DNA of 6,695 nucleotides from Burkholderiales bacterium (GTDB taxonomy: Bacteria > Pseudomonadota > Gammaproteobacteria > Burkholderiales > Usitatibacteraceae), in assembly GCA_026786225.1 (NCBI GenBank), contig JAJAYN010000523.1, positions 1 through 6,695 of the forward strand. Reading direction: 5' to 3'. Each line of letters begins with the position of its first letter. The stretch's first letter is position 1. The notes beneath the pieces were generated by a model. The model did not search any database. It was not told where the DNA came from and was given only the letters and a program-made list of their open reading frames with translations. Both the position numbers and the translations under genes were made by a program. Positions 1 through 5,948 of this stretch are shown piece after piece.

Positions 1-205
1 CGATGGTGGGCAAGGCATTTACTGGCGGTGATTTATCGACAAACGGGGTGTTGGCACGATTGAGCCAGATGGCTACGCCGAGCGCGAGCGCGATGCCCAT
101 CAGGAGACCAATGATGATGCCCGTCAGCATGGGCGGCATGCCTTTGCCTGTCCGGCCGCCGTCACGGGCGGGCTTGGGTGTTGCGGAATTGAGATCGCGT
201 GCCAT
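1..205 (-). CDS. N-terminus of a single-pass membrane protein, probable SPOR-domain (FtsN-like) protein, truncated by window edge
   Basis: Only the first 68 residues are present; the gene continues beyond the left edge. The visible part has a short basic cytoplasmic N-terminus (residues 1-25, rich in Arg and Lys), then one hydrophobic segment at about residues 26-48 with a glycine zipper (G29, G33, G37), then N-R-A-N-T-P-F and a Pro-rich stretch. This is the layout of a type II, N-in anchor. In betaproteobacteria the gene directly after argS usually encodes a SPOR-domain protein with this anchor, which would bind denuded peptidoglycan at the septum. The SPOR domain itself lies outside the window, so that identity is inferred from anchor and position. 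The ATG lies 3 bases after the argS TAA. The nearest Shine-Dalgarno match, GGAG, sits 12 bases upstream inside the end of argS, a rather long spacing, so coupled translation with argS is likely. Confidence 0.8.
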   Translation of the reverse strand, partial: MARDLNSATPKPARDGGRTGKGMPPMLTGIIIGLLMGIALALGVAIWLNRANTPFVDKSPPVNALPTI

Positions 206-208
206 TGT

Positions 209-1873
209 TTACATTTTCTCCGGTGCCGAGACACCTACTACGGCCAAGCCGTTCTTGAGAACTTGCCTGGTCGCAGCGATCAGCGACAGCCTCGCCAGCT
301 TCAAGCCCTCGTCTTCTACCAGAAACTTCTCGGCATTGTAGTAGCTATGCAGCTTGGCGGCGAGATCACCCAGATACACACAAACCAGATGTGGTGCCAG
401 TTCCCGTGCAGCGGTGCGTAGCGTCTCGGGGAAATCCGCCAGCGCACGTAACAGATCCGATTCATACTTGCTCGCCAATGGTGACAAATCGACCGCCTTG
501 AGTGTTGCGGCCTCACCGCCCCACTGGTTGAGCACGCTGCAGATCCGCGCGTGCGCGTACTGCACGTAGTAAACCGGGTTTTCCTCTGACCGGCTGTTGG
601 CCAGATCGATATCGAAGGTCAGTTGCGAATCAGATTTTCGCATCACAAAGAAGTAACGCGTTGCATCGCGACCCACCTCGTCGATCAGATCGCGCAATGT
701 GACATAACTGCCGGCACGTTTGGAAATCTTCATCTCTGCACCTGAGCGCATCACAGTAATCATCTGGTGCAGCACATAGTCCGGATAACCTTTGGGTACA
801 CCCATGTCCATCGCCTGCAAACCCGCATGCATGCGTGCCAGCGAGCCGTGGTGATCAGCCCCCAGCTCAGTAATGGCGCGGGTGAAACCGCGCTCCCATT
901 TGGTCACGTGATACGCGACATCCGGCACGAAATAGGTGTAGCTGCCATCGGATTTGCGCATGACGCGATCTTTATCGTCGCCATAATCCGTTGTCTTGAG
1001 CCAAAGCGCGCCATCCATTTCGTAGGTATGGCCCATCTTGACCAGATGCGCTACGGTCTTCTCCACCAGGCCGTCGGTGTACAACGAGGATTCAAGGTAA
1101 TACACGTCAAATTGCACGTCAAAGGCTTTGAGATCGAGATCCTGCTCGTGGCGCAAAGCAGCAACGGCAAATTTCTGCATCGCGTCCAGGTTTTCGCCTT
1201 TGGCGTCCTGCGGATTCTGCTGCACATAACGCTCGGCGATTTCAATGATGTAATCACCGCGATAACCGCCCTCCGGAAACGTCGCATCAATATTTGCCTT
1301 TTCGCGTACGCGCGCCTGAACCGATAGCGCCAGATTATTAATCTGCGCGCCGGCATCGTTGTAATAAAACTCCCGGCTCACCTGCCAGTCTTGCGCTTCA
1401 AGCAACCGCGCGATTGTGTCCCCGGTCGCAGCGCCTCTGCCGTGCCCGACGTGAAGGGGCCCGGTGGGGTTGGCCGATACAAACTCAACCATGACCTTCT
1501 GCGCATTGCCGTCGTTGCCTTTGCCAAAATCATCGGCTGCAGCAAACACGGTGTTGACGACCCGCGATTCGGCCGTTGCGGACAGCCGGATATTGATGAA
1601 TCCAGGACCGGCGATTTCTGGTGGACCCGCCAGCAGCGCCGACGCCGGCAGCGCGGCGACAATCGCGACCGCAATATCGCGAGGCTTCGCACCCAGTTTC
1701 CGGGCAAGTTGCAATGCGCTGTTCACCGCGAAGTGGCCGTGATCCGGATTCTTCGGCTTCTCAACCTCGATAATGAACGGCAGGTCCTCATTTTTTAGCG
1801 CGGGATAGGCGGTGAAAAGAGCCTCCTGAAACAGCGCGGCGACGGCGGTTTTGTTATCGATGAAGGATGACAT
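209..1873 (-). CDS. argS: Arginyl-tRNA synthetase
   Basis: Cytoplasmic class I aminoacyl-tRNA synthetase that charges tRNA-Arg with arginine using ATP. The product is 554 residues (E. coli ArgS is 577). Regions in order: an N-terminal tRNA-recognition (Add1-type) domain at about 1-100; the class I HIGH motif as HVGH at 141-144 after A-N-P-T-G-P-L; the Rossmann catalytic core; a KMSKS-like loop reading KISKR at 382-386, followed by A-G-S-Y-V-T-L-R-D-L; and a helical DALR-type anticodon-binding domain from about 432 to the end, closing with V-G-V-S-A-P-E-K-M. A loose KMSKS loop is normal in ArgS. The frame stays open 44 codons further upstream, but the chosen ATG starts M-S-S-F-I-D-N-K as a family N-terminus should, and a TATAAT promoter lies inside the extension. 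The Shine-Dalgarno match is poor (GAG about 6 bases upstream). The downstream membrane-protein gene starts 3 bases after its stop. Confidence 0.97.
   Translation of the reverse strand: MSSFIDNKTAVAALFQEALFTAYPALKNEDLPFIIEVEKPKNPDHGHFAVNSALQLARKLGAKPRDIAVAIVAALPASALLAGPPEIAGPGFINIRLSATAESRVVNTVFAAADDFGKGNDGNAQKVMVEFVSANPTGPLHVGHGRGAATGDTIARLLEAQDWQVSREFYYNDAGAQINNLALSVQARVREKANIDATFPEGGYRGDYIIEIAERYVQQNPQDAKGENLDAMQKFAVAALRHEQDLDLKAFDVQFDVYYLESSLYTDGLVEKTVAHLVKMGHTYEMDGALWLKTTDYGDDKDRVMRKSDGSYTYFVPDVAYHVTKWERGFTRAITELGADHHGSLARMHAGLQAMDMGVPKGYPDYVLHQMITVMRSGAEMKISKRAGSYVTLRDLIDEVGRDATRYFFVMRKSDSQLTFDIDLANSRSEENPVYYVQYAHARICSVLNQWGGEAATLKAVDLSPLASKYESDLLRALADFPETLRTAARELAPHLVCVYLGDLAAKLHSYYNAEKFLVEDEGLKLARLSLIAATRQVLKNGLAVVGVSAPEKM
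218..221 (-). promoter_or_regulatory. Ribosome binding site of the membrane protein, inside argS
   Basis: GGAG on the minus strand lies within the last argS codons, 12 bases before the ATG at 205. The spacing is longer than usual, which fits reinitiation by ribosomes ending at the argS stop. Confidence 0.45.
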
Positions 1874-1897
1874 GCTTGACTCAAACGTTAGCCTGAA

Positions 1898-1926
1898 ATT
1901 ATAGCGGGAAGGGGGCATAAAGGCGA
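1898..1926 (-). promoter_or_regulatory. Predicted sigma70-type promoter of argS
   Basis: A perfect -10 TATAAT lies at 1898-1903 on the minus strand, with a weak -35 (TCGCCT, 3 of 6 matches) at 1921-1926 and a 17-base spacer. Transcription would start near 1891, giving argS a leader of only about 18 bases. This supports a transcription unit separate from priA and the downstream ATG as the argS start. The prediction rests on motif and position only. Confidence 0.5.
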
Positions 1927-1949
1927 TGGTCGACTGTGGCCTTTTGCCC
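1913..1949. repeat. Bulged 11-bp inverted repeat overlapping the argS -35 region
   Basis: GGGCA (1913-1917) pairs with TGCCC (1945-1949) and AAAGGC (1919-1924) pairs with GCCTTT (1939-1944), with a single unpaired base at 1918 and a 14-base loop that contains the palindrome GTCGAC (1929-1934). No T-run follows on the minus strand, so it is not a classical intrinsic terminator for priA. It covers the predicted argS -35 hexamer, so an operator or an attenuating hairpin in priA read-through RNA are both possible. Confidence 0.5.
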
Positions 1950-1977
1950 TGAAACTCACGCGGCAAGCGATACAAAC

Positions 1978-2035
1978 ACAAGCATTGGTGGGCCTTCACG
2001 GGCAAAATTGTGCCAAAGACCGCGTCGGTGCTTGT
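1978..2035. repeat. 7-bp inverted repeat downstream of priA
   Basis: ACAAGCA (1978-1984) and TGCTTGT (2029-2035) are perfect complements separated by 44 bases. If the plus strand were transcribed the stem could extend to about 13 pairs with G-U wobbles and is followed by TTTTT, but no plus-strand gene is present. Smaller stems lie inside: GGCA/TGCC at 2001-2014 and, on the minus strand, ACCG/CGGT around 2019-2029. It might mark the 3' end of the priA transcript. Chance is not excluded. Confidence 0.3.
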
Positions 2036-2069
2036 TTTTCAATAATCCATTTCGCGCGGGTAAGCGGTC

Positions 2070-4301
2070 CTACACTTCAAGCGGATCCACATCGATCACC
2101 CATTTCACCGCACGCGATCCGACCTTCCGCACTTCCGGGAGCCATATCCCCAGAAACTGCTGCAACGCACCGCGCGAATCGGCCTGCACCATCAATTGTT
2201 GCCGTTCAAAGCCGGCTTTGCGTGCCAGCGGCGCCGGGATGGGGTCCCACACGTGGAGCGCGGCATTTTCACACCCCGCTTGTTTCGCCTGGGCGGCGCG
2301 TGCCGCATCGGCAGCCTCAACGGCGGCCTGCATGAAGGCGTTGAGCGCGTCCGCTGATTTGGCTTCAGCACGCAACAGCGCCAGATACGCGTACGGCGGC
2401 AAGTTGGCGGATTTGCGCTCATTCATCGCCATCGCGGCAAAGGCTGCATGGTCCTGCGCCGCGACGGCCTGATAAAGCGGATGCACCGCGAACCGCGTTT
2501 GAATGAGCACCCGGCCTGCCAAATCGGCGCGACCGGCGCGGCCCGCCACTTGGCAAAGTTGCGCGACCATTCGTTCGGCCGCGCGAAAGTCAGCCGAGAA
2601 CATTGCGCCGTCCGCATTCACCACGCCGACCAGCGTGATGTTGGGAAAGTCGTGTCCCTTGGAGAGCATTTGCGTGCCGACCAGTACATCGATTTCGCCG
2701 GCGGCGGCGGCATCGAATATCTTTTCAGCGGCACCGCGTTTACGCGTGGAATCGCGGTCTACGCGGGCGATGCGCGCGCTCGGCAACTTCGCACGCAGCG
2801 CCTCTTCGATGCGCTCGGTGCCCTGGCCGGCCGCCACCATTTCGTGACTGCCACAGGCGACACACGCGACCGGTACGCGCGTTTGATAGCCGCAGTGATG
2901 GCATTTCAAGCGGCGATCTTTTTGATGGAACACCAGTCGCGCGCTGCAGCGTTTGCATTCAGGCATCGCGCCGCACTGGGCACAAACCAGCGCGGGCGAA
3001 AAGCCACGGCGATTGATGAAAATTAATACTTGCTCGCCGCGTTGCACCGTTGCCTCGATTGCCTTGACCAATGACAAAGAAAGCCCATCTTCAGCGCGCT
3101 CAACGTTGAGATCGATGAATTCAATCGTCGGCATCACGGCGTTTGCCGCTGCGCGTTGCTTGAGCGTGATTTGTGTGAATCGCCCTCGCGCCACATTGTG
3201 CAAGCTTTCCAGCGACGGCGTCGCCGACCCCAGCACCACGACGCAGCTTTCCTGCTGGGCGCGAAAGATGGCGACATCGCGCGCCGAATAGCGAAATCCC
3301 TCCTGCTGCTTGAACGACGCGTCGTGTTCCTCGTCAATCACGATCACGCCCAGTCGGGGCATCGGGGTGAAAACGGCAAGCCTGGTCCCAATTACGATAT
3401 CGGCCAGACCCGTTTGCGCATCCAGATAGCCGGTCATGCGCGGCACGTCGGCCATGCCACTGTTTTGCTCAACGATGTGCGCGTCGGGGAAACGCAACTT
3501 CACCTGCCGCAAAAATTGCGGTGTGAGATTGATTTCCGGCACCAGCACCAGCGCCTGCAGCCCACTCGCCAGCGCATCTGCGATCACGCGTAAATACACT
3601 TCGGTTTTACCGCTGGCCGTGACGCCAAAGAGCAGGAAGGGGGTGAACGTGCCGCGCGCCGCGTTGATTTGATCGACGGCACGTTGTTGTTCGTCGCGCA
3701 GCAGCGGGCCGGATGAGATCGTTGCGGACTTGCGCGCCCTGCTCACCGGGCCACGTGCAACCTCACTGGCAACCACCCAGCCTTTTTTCAACAGCGCGGA
3801 TAACACACTCGCCGCCCGCGCGTGTCGCAGCTTTAGCTGCGCCTCGGCTTGTGGCACCTCGACGATGGCCGACAACATCGTGCGTTGGGCAACCGCCTTT
3901 GCAGAGAGCTTCGCGAGCGCTTCCCGGCCTTGCGTCGTGATGTCGATGACACGCTGTTGCCGCGATGCCATCAATTTCGGCAAGCGCATGCCGGGCGGCA
4001 GCGCGCTCAGCGCAATCGGCCCCAGCGGGTGGTGGTAATAACTTTCGCAAAAACCAAATAACGCGAAATCGCGCGCTGAAAATTTGGGCAACGCACGCTG
4101 AACAAGAATGACTGCCTTCAGCTTGTCCCGCGGGACTTCACTAACGTCGCTCAAGCCGACGATGACGCCGGCCATTTTTTTCGAGCCGAACGGGACCACG
4201 ACCAAGCGGCCGACATCATCACCCGTTACGTCAACAGCCAGAAAATCGAAGGTTTTGGCCAGCGGTAAGTCGAGCGCCACTTGTACGATAGGCACTTTCA
4301 C
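2070..4301 (-). CDS. priA: Primosomal protein N' (replication restart helicase PriA)
   Basis: Superfamily 2 DNA helicase (3' to 5') that recognises stalled or repaired forks and loads the replisome away from the origin. The product is 743 residues (E. coli 732). In order: an N-terminal 3'-end-binding domain starting V-P-I-V-Q-V-A-L-D-L-P-L; a winged-helix region; a helicase core with Walker A G-V-T-A-S-G-K-T-E at 226-234 and Walker B DEEH at 323-326; eight zinc-binding cysteines in pairs at 440/443, 449/452, 467/470 and 480/483; motif V around G-T-Q-M-L-S-K-G-H-D at 542-551; motif VI Q-V-A-G-R-A-G-R at 584-591; and a C-terminal domain. All key residues are intact. The frame is open for 46 more codons upstream, to an ATG at 4439, but the family N-terminus begins at the GTG at 4301, which has GGAAG 7 bases before it; the extra codons look like untranslated leader. 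Confidence 0.97.
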   Translation of the reverse strand: MKVPIVQVALDLPLAKTFDFLAVDVTGDDVGRLVVVPFGSKKMAGVIVGLSDVSEVPRDKLKAVILVQRALPKFSARDFALFGFCESYYHHPLGPIALSALPPGMRLPKLMASRQQRVIDITTQGREALAKLSAKAVAQRTMLSAIVEVPQAEAQLKLRHARAASVLSALLKKGWVVASEVARGPVSRARKSATISSGPLLRDEQQRAVDQINAARGTFTPFLLFGVTASGKTEVYLRVIADALASGLQALVLVPEINLTPQFLRQVKLRFPDAHIVEQNSGMADVPRMTGYLDAQTGLADIVIGTRLAVFTPMPRLGVIVIDEEHDASFKQQEGFRYSARDVAIFRAQQESCVVVLGSATPSLESLHNVARGRFTQITLKQRAAANAVMPTIEFIDLNVERAEDGLSLSLVKAIEATVQRGEQVLIFINRRGFSPALVCAQCGAMPECKRCSARLVFHQKDRRLKCHHCGYQTRVPVACVACGSHEMVAAGQGTERIEEALRAKLPSARIARVDRDSTRKRGAAEKIFDAAAAGEIDVLVGTQMLSKGHDFPNITLVGVVNADGAMFSADFRAAERMVAQLCQVAGRAGRADLAGRVLIQTRFAVHPLYQAVAAQDHAAFAAMAMNERKSANLPPYAYLALLRAEAKSADALNAFMQAAVEAADAARAAQAKQAGCENAALHVWDPIPAPLARKAGFERQQLMVQADSRGALQQFLGIWLPEVRKVGSRAVKWVIDVDPLEV

Positions 4302-4308
4302 AATCGCG

Positions 4309-4313
4309 CTTCC
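4309..4313 (-). promoter_or_regulatory. Ribosome binding site that supports the GTG start of priA
   Basis: GGAAG on the minus strand lies 7 bases before the GTG at 4301. It supports this GTG over the in-frame ATG 138 bases upstream, whose translation would add 46 residues not expected in PriA. Confidence 0.6.
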
Positions 4314-4327
4314 GCCCCCTGTGGGAC

Positions 4328-4362
4328 AGCCGGAAAGCCGCGCCAATACTGGATTTCCGGCT
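4328..4362. repeat. 9-bp perfect inverted repeat in the priA leader
   Basis: AGCCGGAAA (4328-4336) and TTTCCGGCT (4354-4362) are exact complements around a 17-base loop. In a priA transcript this would form a stable GC-rich hairpin ending 26 bases before the GTG start. One arm directly abuts the perfect DnaA box at 4363-4371. There is no T-run after it on either strand, so a terminator is unlikely; a regulator-binding site or leader structure fits better. Confidence 0.6.
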
Positions 4363-4371
4363 TGTGGATAA
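4363..4371 (-). promoter_or_regulatory. Perfect DnaA box upstream of priA
   Basis: On the minus strand this reads TTATCCACA, the strongest consensus DnaA-binding nonamer. It lies 62 bases upstream of the priA GTG. A second box-like nonamer lies 3 bases further upstream on the same strand. DnaA binding here could tie priA expression to the replication initiator or serve to titrate DnaA. Neither is shown by the sequence. Confidence 0.55.
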
Positions 4372-4374
4372 CTT

Positions 4375-4383
4375 TGTGCATAG
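4375..4383 (-). promoter_or_regulatory. Near-consensus DnaA box upstream of priA
   Basis: On the minus strand this reads CTATGCACA, one mismatch from TTATNCACA. It is in the same orientation as the perfect box and 3 bases from it, a 12-base centre-to-centre spacing, close to one helical turn, which would suit cooperative binding. Confidence 0.4.
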
Positions 4384-4446
4384 CTCGCGTTCTGAGAGGT
4401 AAATCCCGTGTCGGCCCAGGGAAAACGTGCGTAAGCCAAGGGCTAA

Positions 4447-4491
4447 GGGGCAAAAAAGATCATACAAAACAATGCATTAACTATTTGCCCC
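4447..4491. repeat. 8-bp inverted repeat with an AT-rich loop between hemE and priA
   Basis: GGGGCAAA (4447-4454) and TTTGCCCC (4484-4491) are perfect complements with a 29-base AT-rich loop that contains the palindrome AATGCATT (4471-4478). On the minus strand a T-run lies before the closing arm rather than after it, so this is not a standard intrinsic terminator of hemE. A TATAAT-like hexamer (TATGAT, minus strand, 4459-4464) lies in the loop, so the repeat could flank the priA promoter. Confidence 0.45.
4459..4464 (-). promoter_or_regulatory. Possible -10 element for priA
   Basis: TATGAT on the minus strand matches TATAAT at 5 of 6 positions. No good -35 hexamer is seen 16-18 bases upstream. 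If used, the transcript would carry a leader of about 150 bases that includes the DnaA boxes and the 9-bp inverted repeat. This is a weak prediction. Confidence 0.25.
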
Positions 4492-4527
4492 CGAACACCT
4501 GTTTTATTACCTATGCGACAGGCTTTC

Positions 4528-4536
4528 TGTGCATAA
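4528..4536 (-). promoter_or_regulatory. DnaA-box-like nonamer downstream of hemE
   Basis: On the minus strand this reads TTATGCACA, a match to the relaxed consensus TTATNCACA. It has the same orientation as the pair at 4363-4383 and lies about 150 bases upstream of them. The stretch between it and the hemE stop includes the all-AT palindrome AAAATATTTT (4563-4572). Confidence 0.4.
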
Positions 4537-4591
4537 GCAAGCCCCTCGTCACGTTATTAGCGAAAATATTTTACTTGACAAGCCGATGCCG

Positions 4592-5656
4592 CTAAACCCT
4601 AGCGCTGGCGCGGTGAACTGCGTTAACAAGCGCTTCCACATGATCCGGGTTGGTAAATTGAGAAATGCCGTGACCCAGATTAAACACATGTCCGTTTGCA
4701 TCGCCATCCGTCGAAAATTCATTGAGTACGCGCGTGGCCTCGCGTTCAATGGTGGCGGCATCGCCGAATAAAACATTCGGATCGAGGTTGCCCTGTAGCG
4801 CGACCTTCTGCCCAACGCGCCGTTTTGCTTCACCAAGATTAATCGTCCAGTCCAGCCCCAGCGCATCGGCACCACAGTCAGCCATGGACTCCAGCCAAAG
4901 CCCACCGCCTTTGGTAAAAAAGACGCGTGGAACGATGCGCCCGTCATGGCTGCGCGTAAGCCCCGCCATGACCCGCCTCGCATAGGCGAGCGAGAATTCC
5001 TGATACGCGGCATGCGACAACGCACCGCCCCAGGTATCGAACAGCATGACCGCCTGCGCGCCGGCGTCAATCTGTGCGTTTAGATAGGCGATAACGCTCT
5101 CGGTGTTTTTTTCCAGTATCGCGTGCAGCAGATCGGGGCGCTGGTACAACATGGTTTTGACAAGGCGAAAATCGTCCGAGCCACCGCCTTCGATCATGTA
5201 ACACGCCAGCGTGAACGGACTACCCGAGAACCCGATCAGCGGGACGCGGCCATTGAGCGCGCCGCGAATTTGCGTAACGGCATTGGTCACGTACTTGAGC
5301 TGATTGATGTCGGCCACAGGGAGCTTTTTCACCTCTTCCTCGGTGCGCACGGTACGTTCAAATTTGGGCCCTTCACCATCGACAAAATAGAGCCCCAGGC
5401 CCATCGCGTCGGGGATAGTCAAAATATCGGAGAACAAAATCGCGGCGTCGAGTTTGAAGCGGTCCAGCGGCTGCAGCGTGACTTCGGTGCAGTAATCGGG
5501 ACTTTTGGCGAGCCCCAGGAAGCTGCCGGCTTTTTTACGCGTCGCGTTGTATTCGGGCAAATAACGCCCCGCCTGTCGCATGATCCAGATGGGCGTATAA
5601 GCGGTGGGTTCACGCATCAGCGCGCGCAGGAAGGTGTCGTTTTGAAGAGGGGTCAT
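4592..5656 (-). CDS. hemE: Uroporphyrinogen decarboxylase
   Basis: Cytoplasmic, cofactor-free enzyme that removes the four acetate carboxyl groups of uroporphyrinogen III to give coproporphyrinogen III in heme synthesis. The product is 354 residues, the same length as E. coli HemE. The first family signature, P-x-W-x-M-R-Q-A-G-R, is at 22-31, and the second, G-F-S-G-S-P-F-T-L, at 142-150. Residues matching the known active site are R27 and R31, D77 (in F-S-D-I), Y153 (in C-Y-M-I-E-G-G) and H329 (in N-L-G-H-G). The single TIM-barrel fold appears complete. The ATG at 5656 gives the family N-terminus M-T-P-L-Q-N-D-T-F; an in-frame TTG six codons upstream is less likely. Neither start has a clear Shine-Dalgarno sequence. 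The gene is separated from gltD by 346 bases and from priA by 290, so it probably has its own promoter. Confidence 0.97.
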   Translation of the reverse strand: MTPLQNDTFLRALMREPTAYTPIWIMRQAGRYLPEYNATRKKAGSFLGLAKSPDYCTEVTLQPLDRFKLDAAILFSDILTIPDAMGLGLYFVDGEGPKFERTVRTEEEVKKLPVADINQLKYVTNAVTQIRGALNGRVPLIGFSGSPFTLACYMIEGGGSDDFRLVKTMLYQRPDLLHAILEKNTESVIAYLNAQIDAGAQAVMLFDTWGGALSHAAYQEFSLAYARRVMAGLTRSHDGRIVPRVFFTKGGGLWLESMADCGADALGLDWTINLGEAKRRVGQKVALQGNLDPNVLFGDAATIEREATRVLNEFSTDGDANGHVFNLGHGISQFTNPDHVEALVNAVHRASARV

Positions 5657-5681
5657 TTGAGGGCGGTCGCACAATGAAATA

Positions 5682-5701
5682 GCGCGGTCGAATCGCCGCG
5701 C
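5682..5701. repeat. Short GC-rich inverted repeat in the hemE leader
   Basis: GCGCGG (5682-5687) and CCGCGC (5696-5701) are perfect complements with an 8-base loop. It lies between the predicted hemE -10 (5708-5713) and the ATG at 5656, so a hairpin would form near the 5' end of the hemE mRNA. It could affect stability or translation. No T-run follows. Confidence 0.35.
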
Positions 5702-5707
5702 GCAACG

Positions 5708-5716
5708 ATTATCTCA
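5708..5716 (-). promoter_or_regulatory. Possible extended -10 promoter of hemE
   Basis: On the minus strand TGAGATAAT matches the extended -10 form TGn plus a 5-of-6 match to TATAAT. No good -35 is visible, as is common with extended -10 promoters. Transcription would begin around 5701, giving hemE a leader of about 45 bases. Confidence 0.35.
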
Positions 5717-5787
5717 CCAGATGCTTAACCACGATGTTCACCGGCACGTTTTACGGCTGCGTACGAAGTGGGAATTTTAAATAACCA

Positions 5788-5876
5788 CCGTTCGCGCTGA
5801 GGGTTCGAAGCGCTGGCTCCGTAAGCTGTTGATTCAGCACGGTGCGCTTTGCCCTTCGATACCTCAGGGCGAACGG
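5788..5876. repeat. Inverted pair of REP-like palindromic units (BIME-like)
   Basis: Two 26-base units face each other: unit 1 on the plus strand at 5788-5813 and unit 2 on the minus strand at 5851-5876, with 37 bases between. They match at 22 of 26 positions. Each begins CCGTTCGC and can form its own hairpin, GCGCT/AGCGC in unit 1 and GCCCT/AGGGC in unit 2; the difference in the stem is compensated on both sides. The spacer carries a third hairpin, CCGT-AA-GCTG (5819-5828) with CAGC-ACGG (5835-5842). The core C-T-G-A-G-G-x-x-T-C-G-A-A-G resembles widespread intergenic REP-type repeats of proteobacteria, usually spread by RAYT transposases. It lies in non-coding DNA between gltD and hemE and may stabilise or end the gltD transcript. 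Confidence 0.75.
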
Positions 5877-5916
5877 ATATTAGGTTTCGAGAAGTACCCA
5901 AGTGAAAACACGAGCA

Positions 5917-5948
5917 CTGGCGCGGCTTAACAGCCACTTTTGCGCCAG
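5917..5948 (-). terminator. Possible terminator hairpin after gltD
   Basis: CTGGCGC (5917-5923) pairs with GCGCCAG (5942-5948), and inside it GGCT (5924-5927) pairs with AGCC (5932-5935) around a TAAC loop, giving an 11-pair stem with one 6-base bulge. It lies 55 bases after the gltD stop in the direction of transcription. The downstream tract is only moderately T-rich (TGCTCGTGTTTTC), so intrinsic termination would be weak; a 3'-end stabilising hairpin is an alternative. Confidence 0.35.

Noticed and set aside
382..390. A transposon-like or transferred patch in the window, looked for as shifts in base use or broken genes
   Set aside because: All five genes are intact where visible, on one strand, in a conserved order, with no direct repeats or transposase remnants apart from the REP-like pair.
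709..729. KISKR in place of the canonical KMSKS in ArgS as a possible catalytic anomaly
   Set aside because: ArgS enzymes commonly have degenerate KMSKS loops, and the following residues match the family, so this is normal variation.
767..1327. Long plus-strand open frame opposite argS (186 codons)
   Set aside because: It lies entirely antisense to a well-supported conserved gene and shows no recognisable domain; GC-rich coding DNA commonly gives such shadows.
1874..2005. N-terminal extension of argS by 44 codons
   Set aside because: It contains the predicted argS promoter and hairpin, does not resemble ArgS, and the protein family begins at the ATG at 1873.
2448..3026. Long plus-strand open frame opposite priA (192 codons)
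   Set aside because: It is antisense to the conserved helicase core and zinc-binding region, with no domain or start signal of its own.
4575..4580. Perfect TTGACA on the plus strand near the hemE stop
   Set aside because: No -10 hexamer lies at 15-19 bases downstream and there is no plus-strand gene for it to drive.
5657..5674. TTG start of hemE six codons upstream of the chosen ATG
   Set aside because: It has no ribosome binding site, and the ATG gives both the conserved N-terminus and the usual 354-residue length.
5123..5677. Long plus-strand open frame opposite hemE (184 codons)
   Set aside because: It mirrors hemE codons on the other strand and resembles no family.
5725..5937. A 70-codon minus-strand open frame between gltD and hemE
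   Set aside because: It reads through both REP-like units (giving R-P-E-V-S-K-G, typical of translated repeats), resembles no family, and lacks a clear ribosome binding site.
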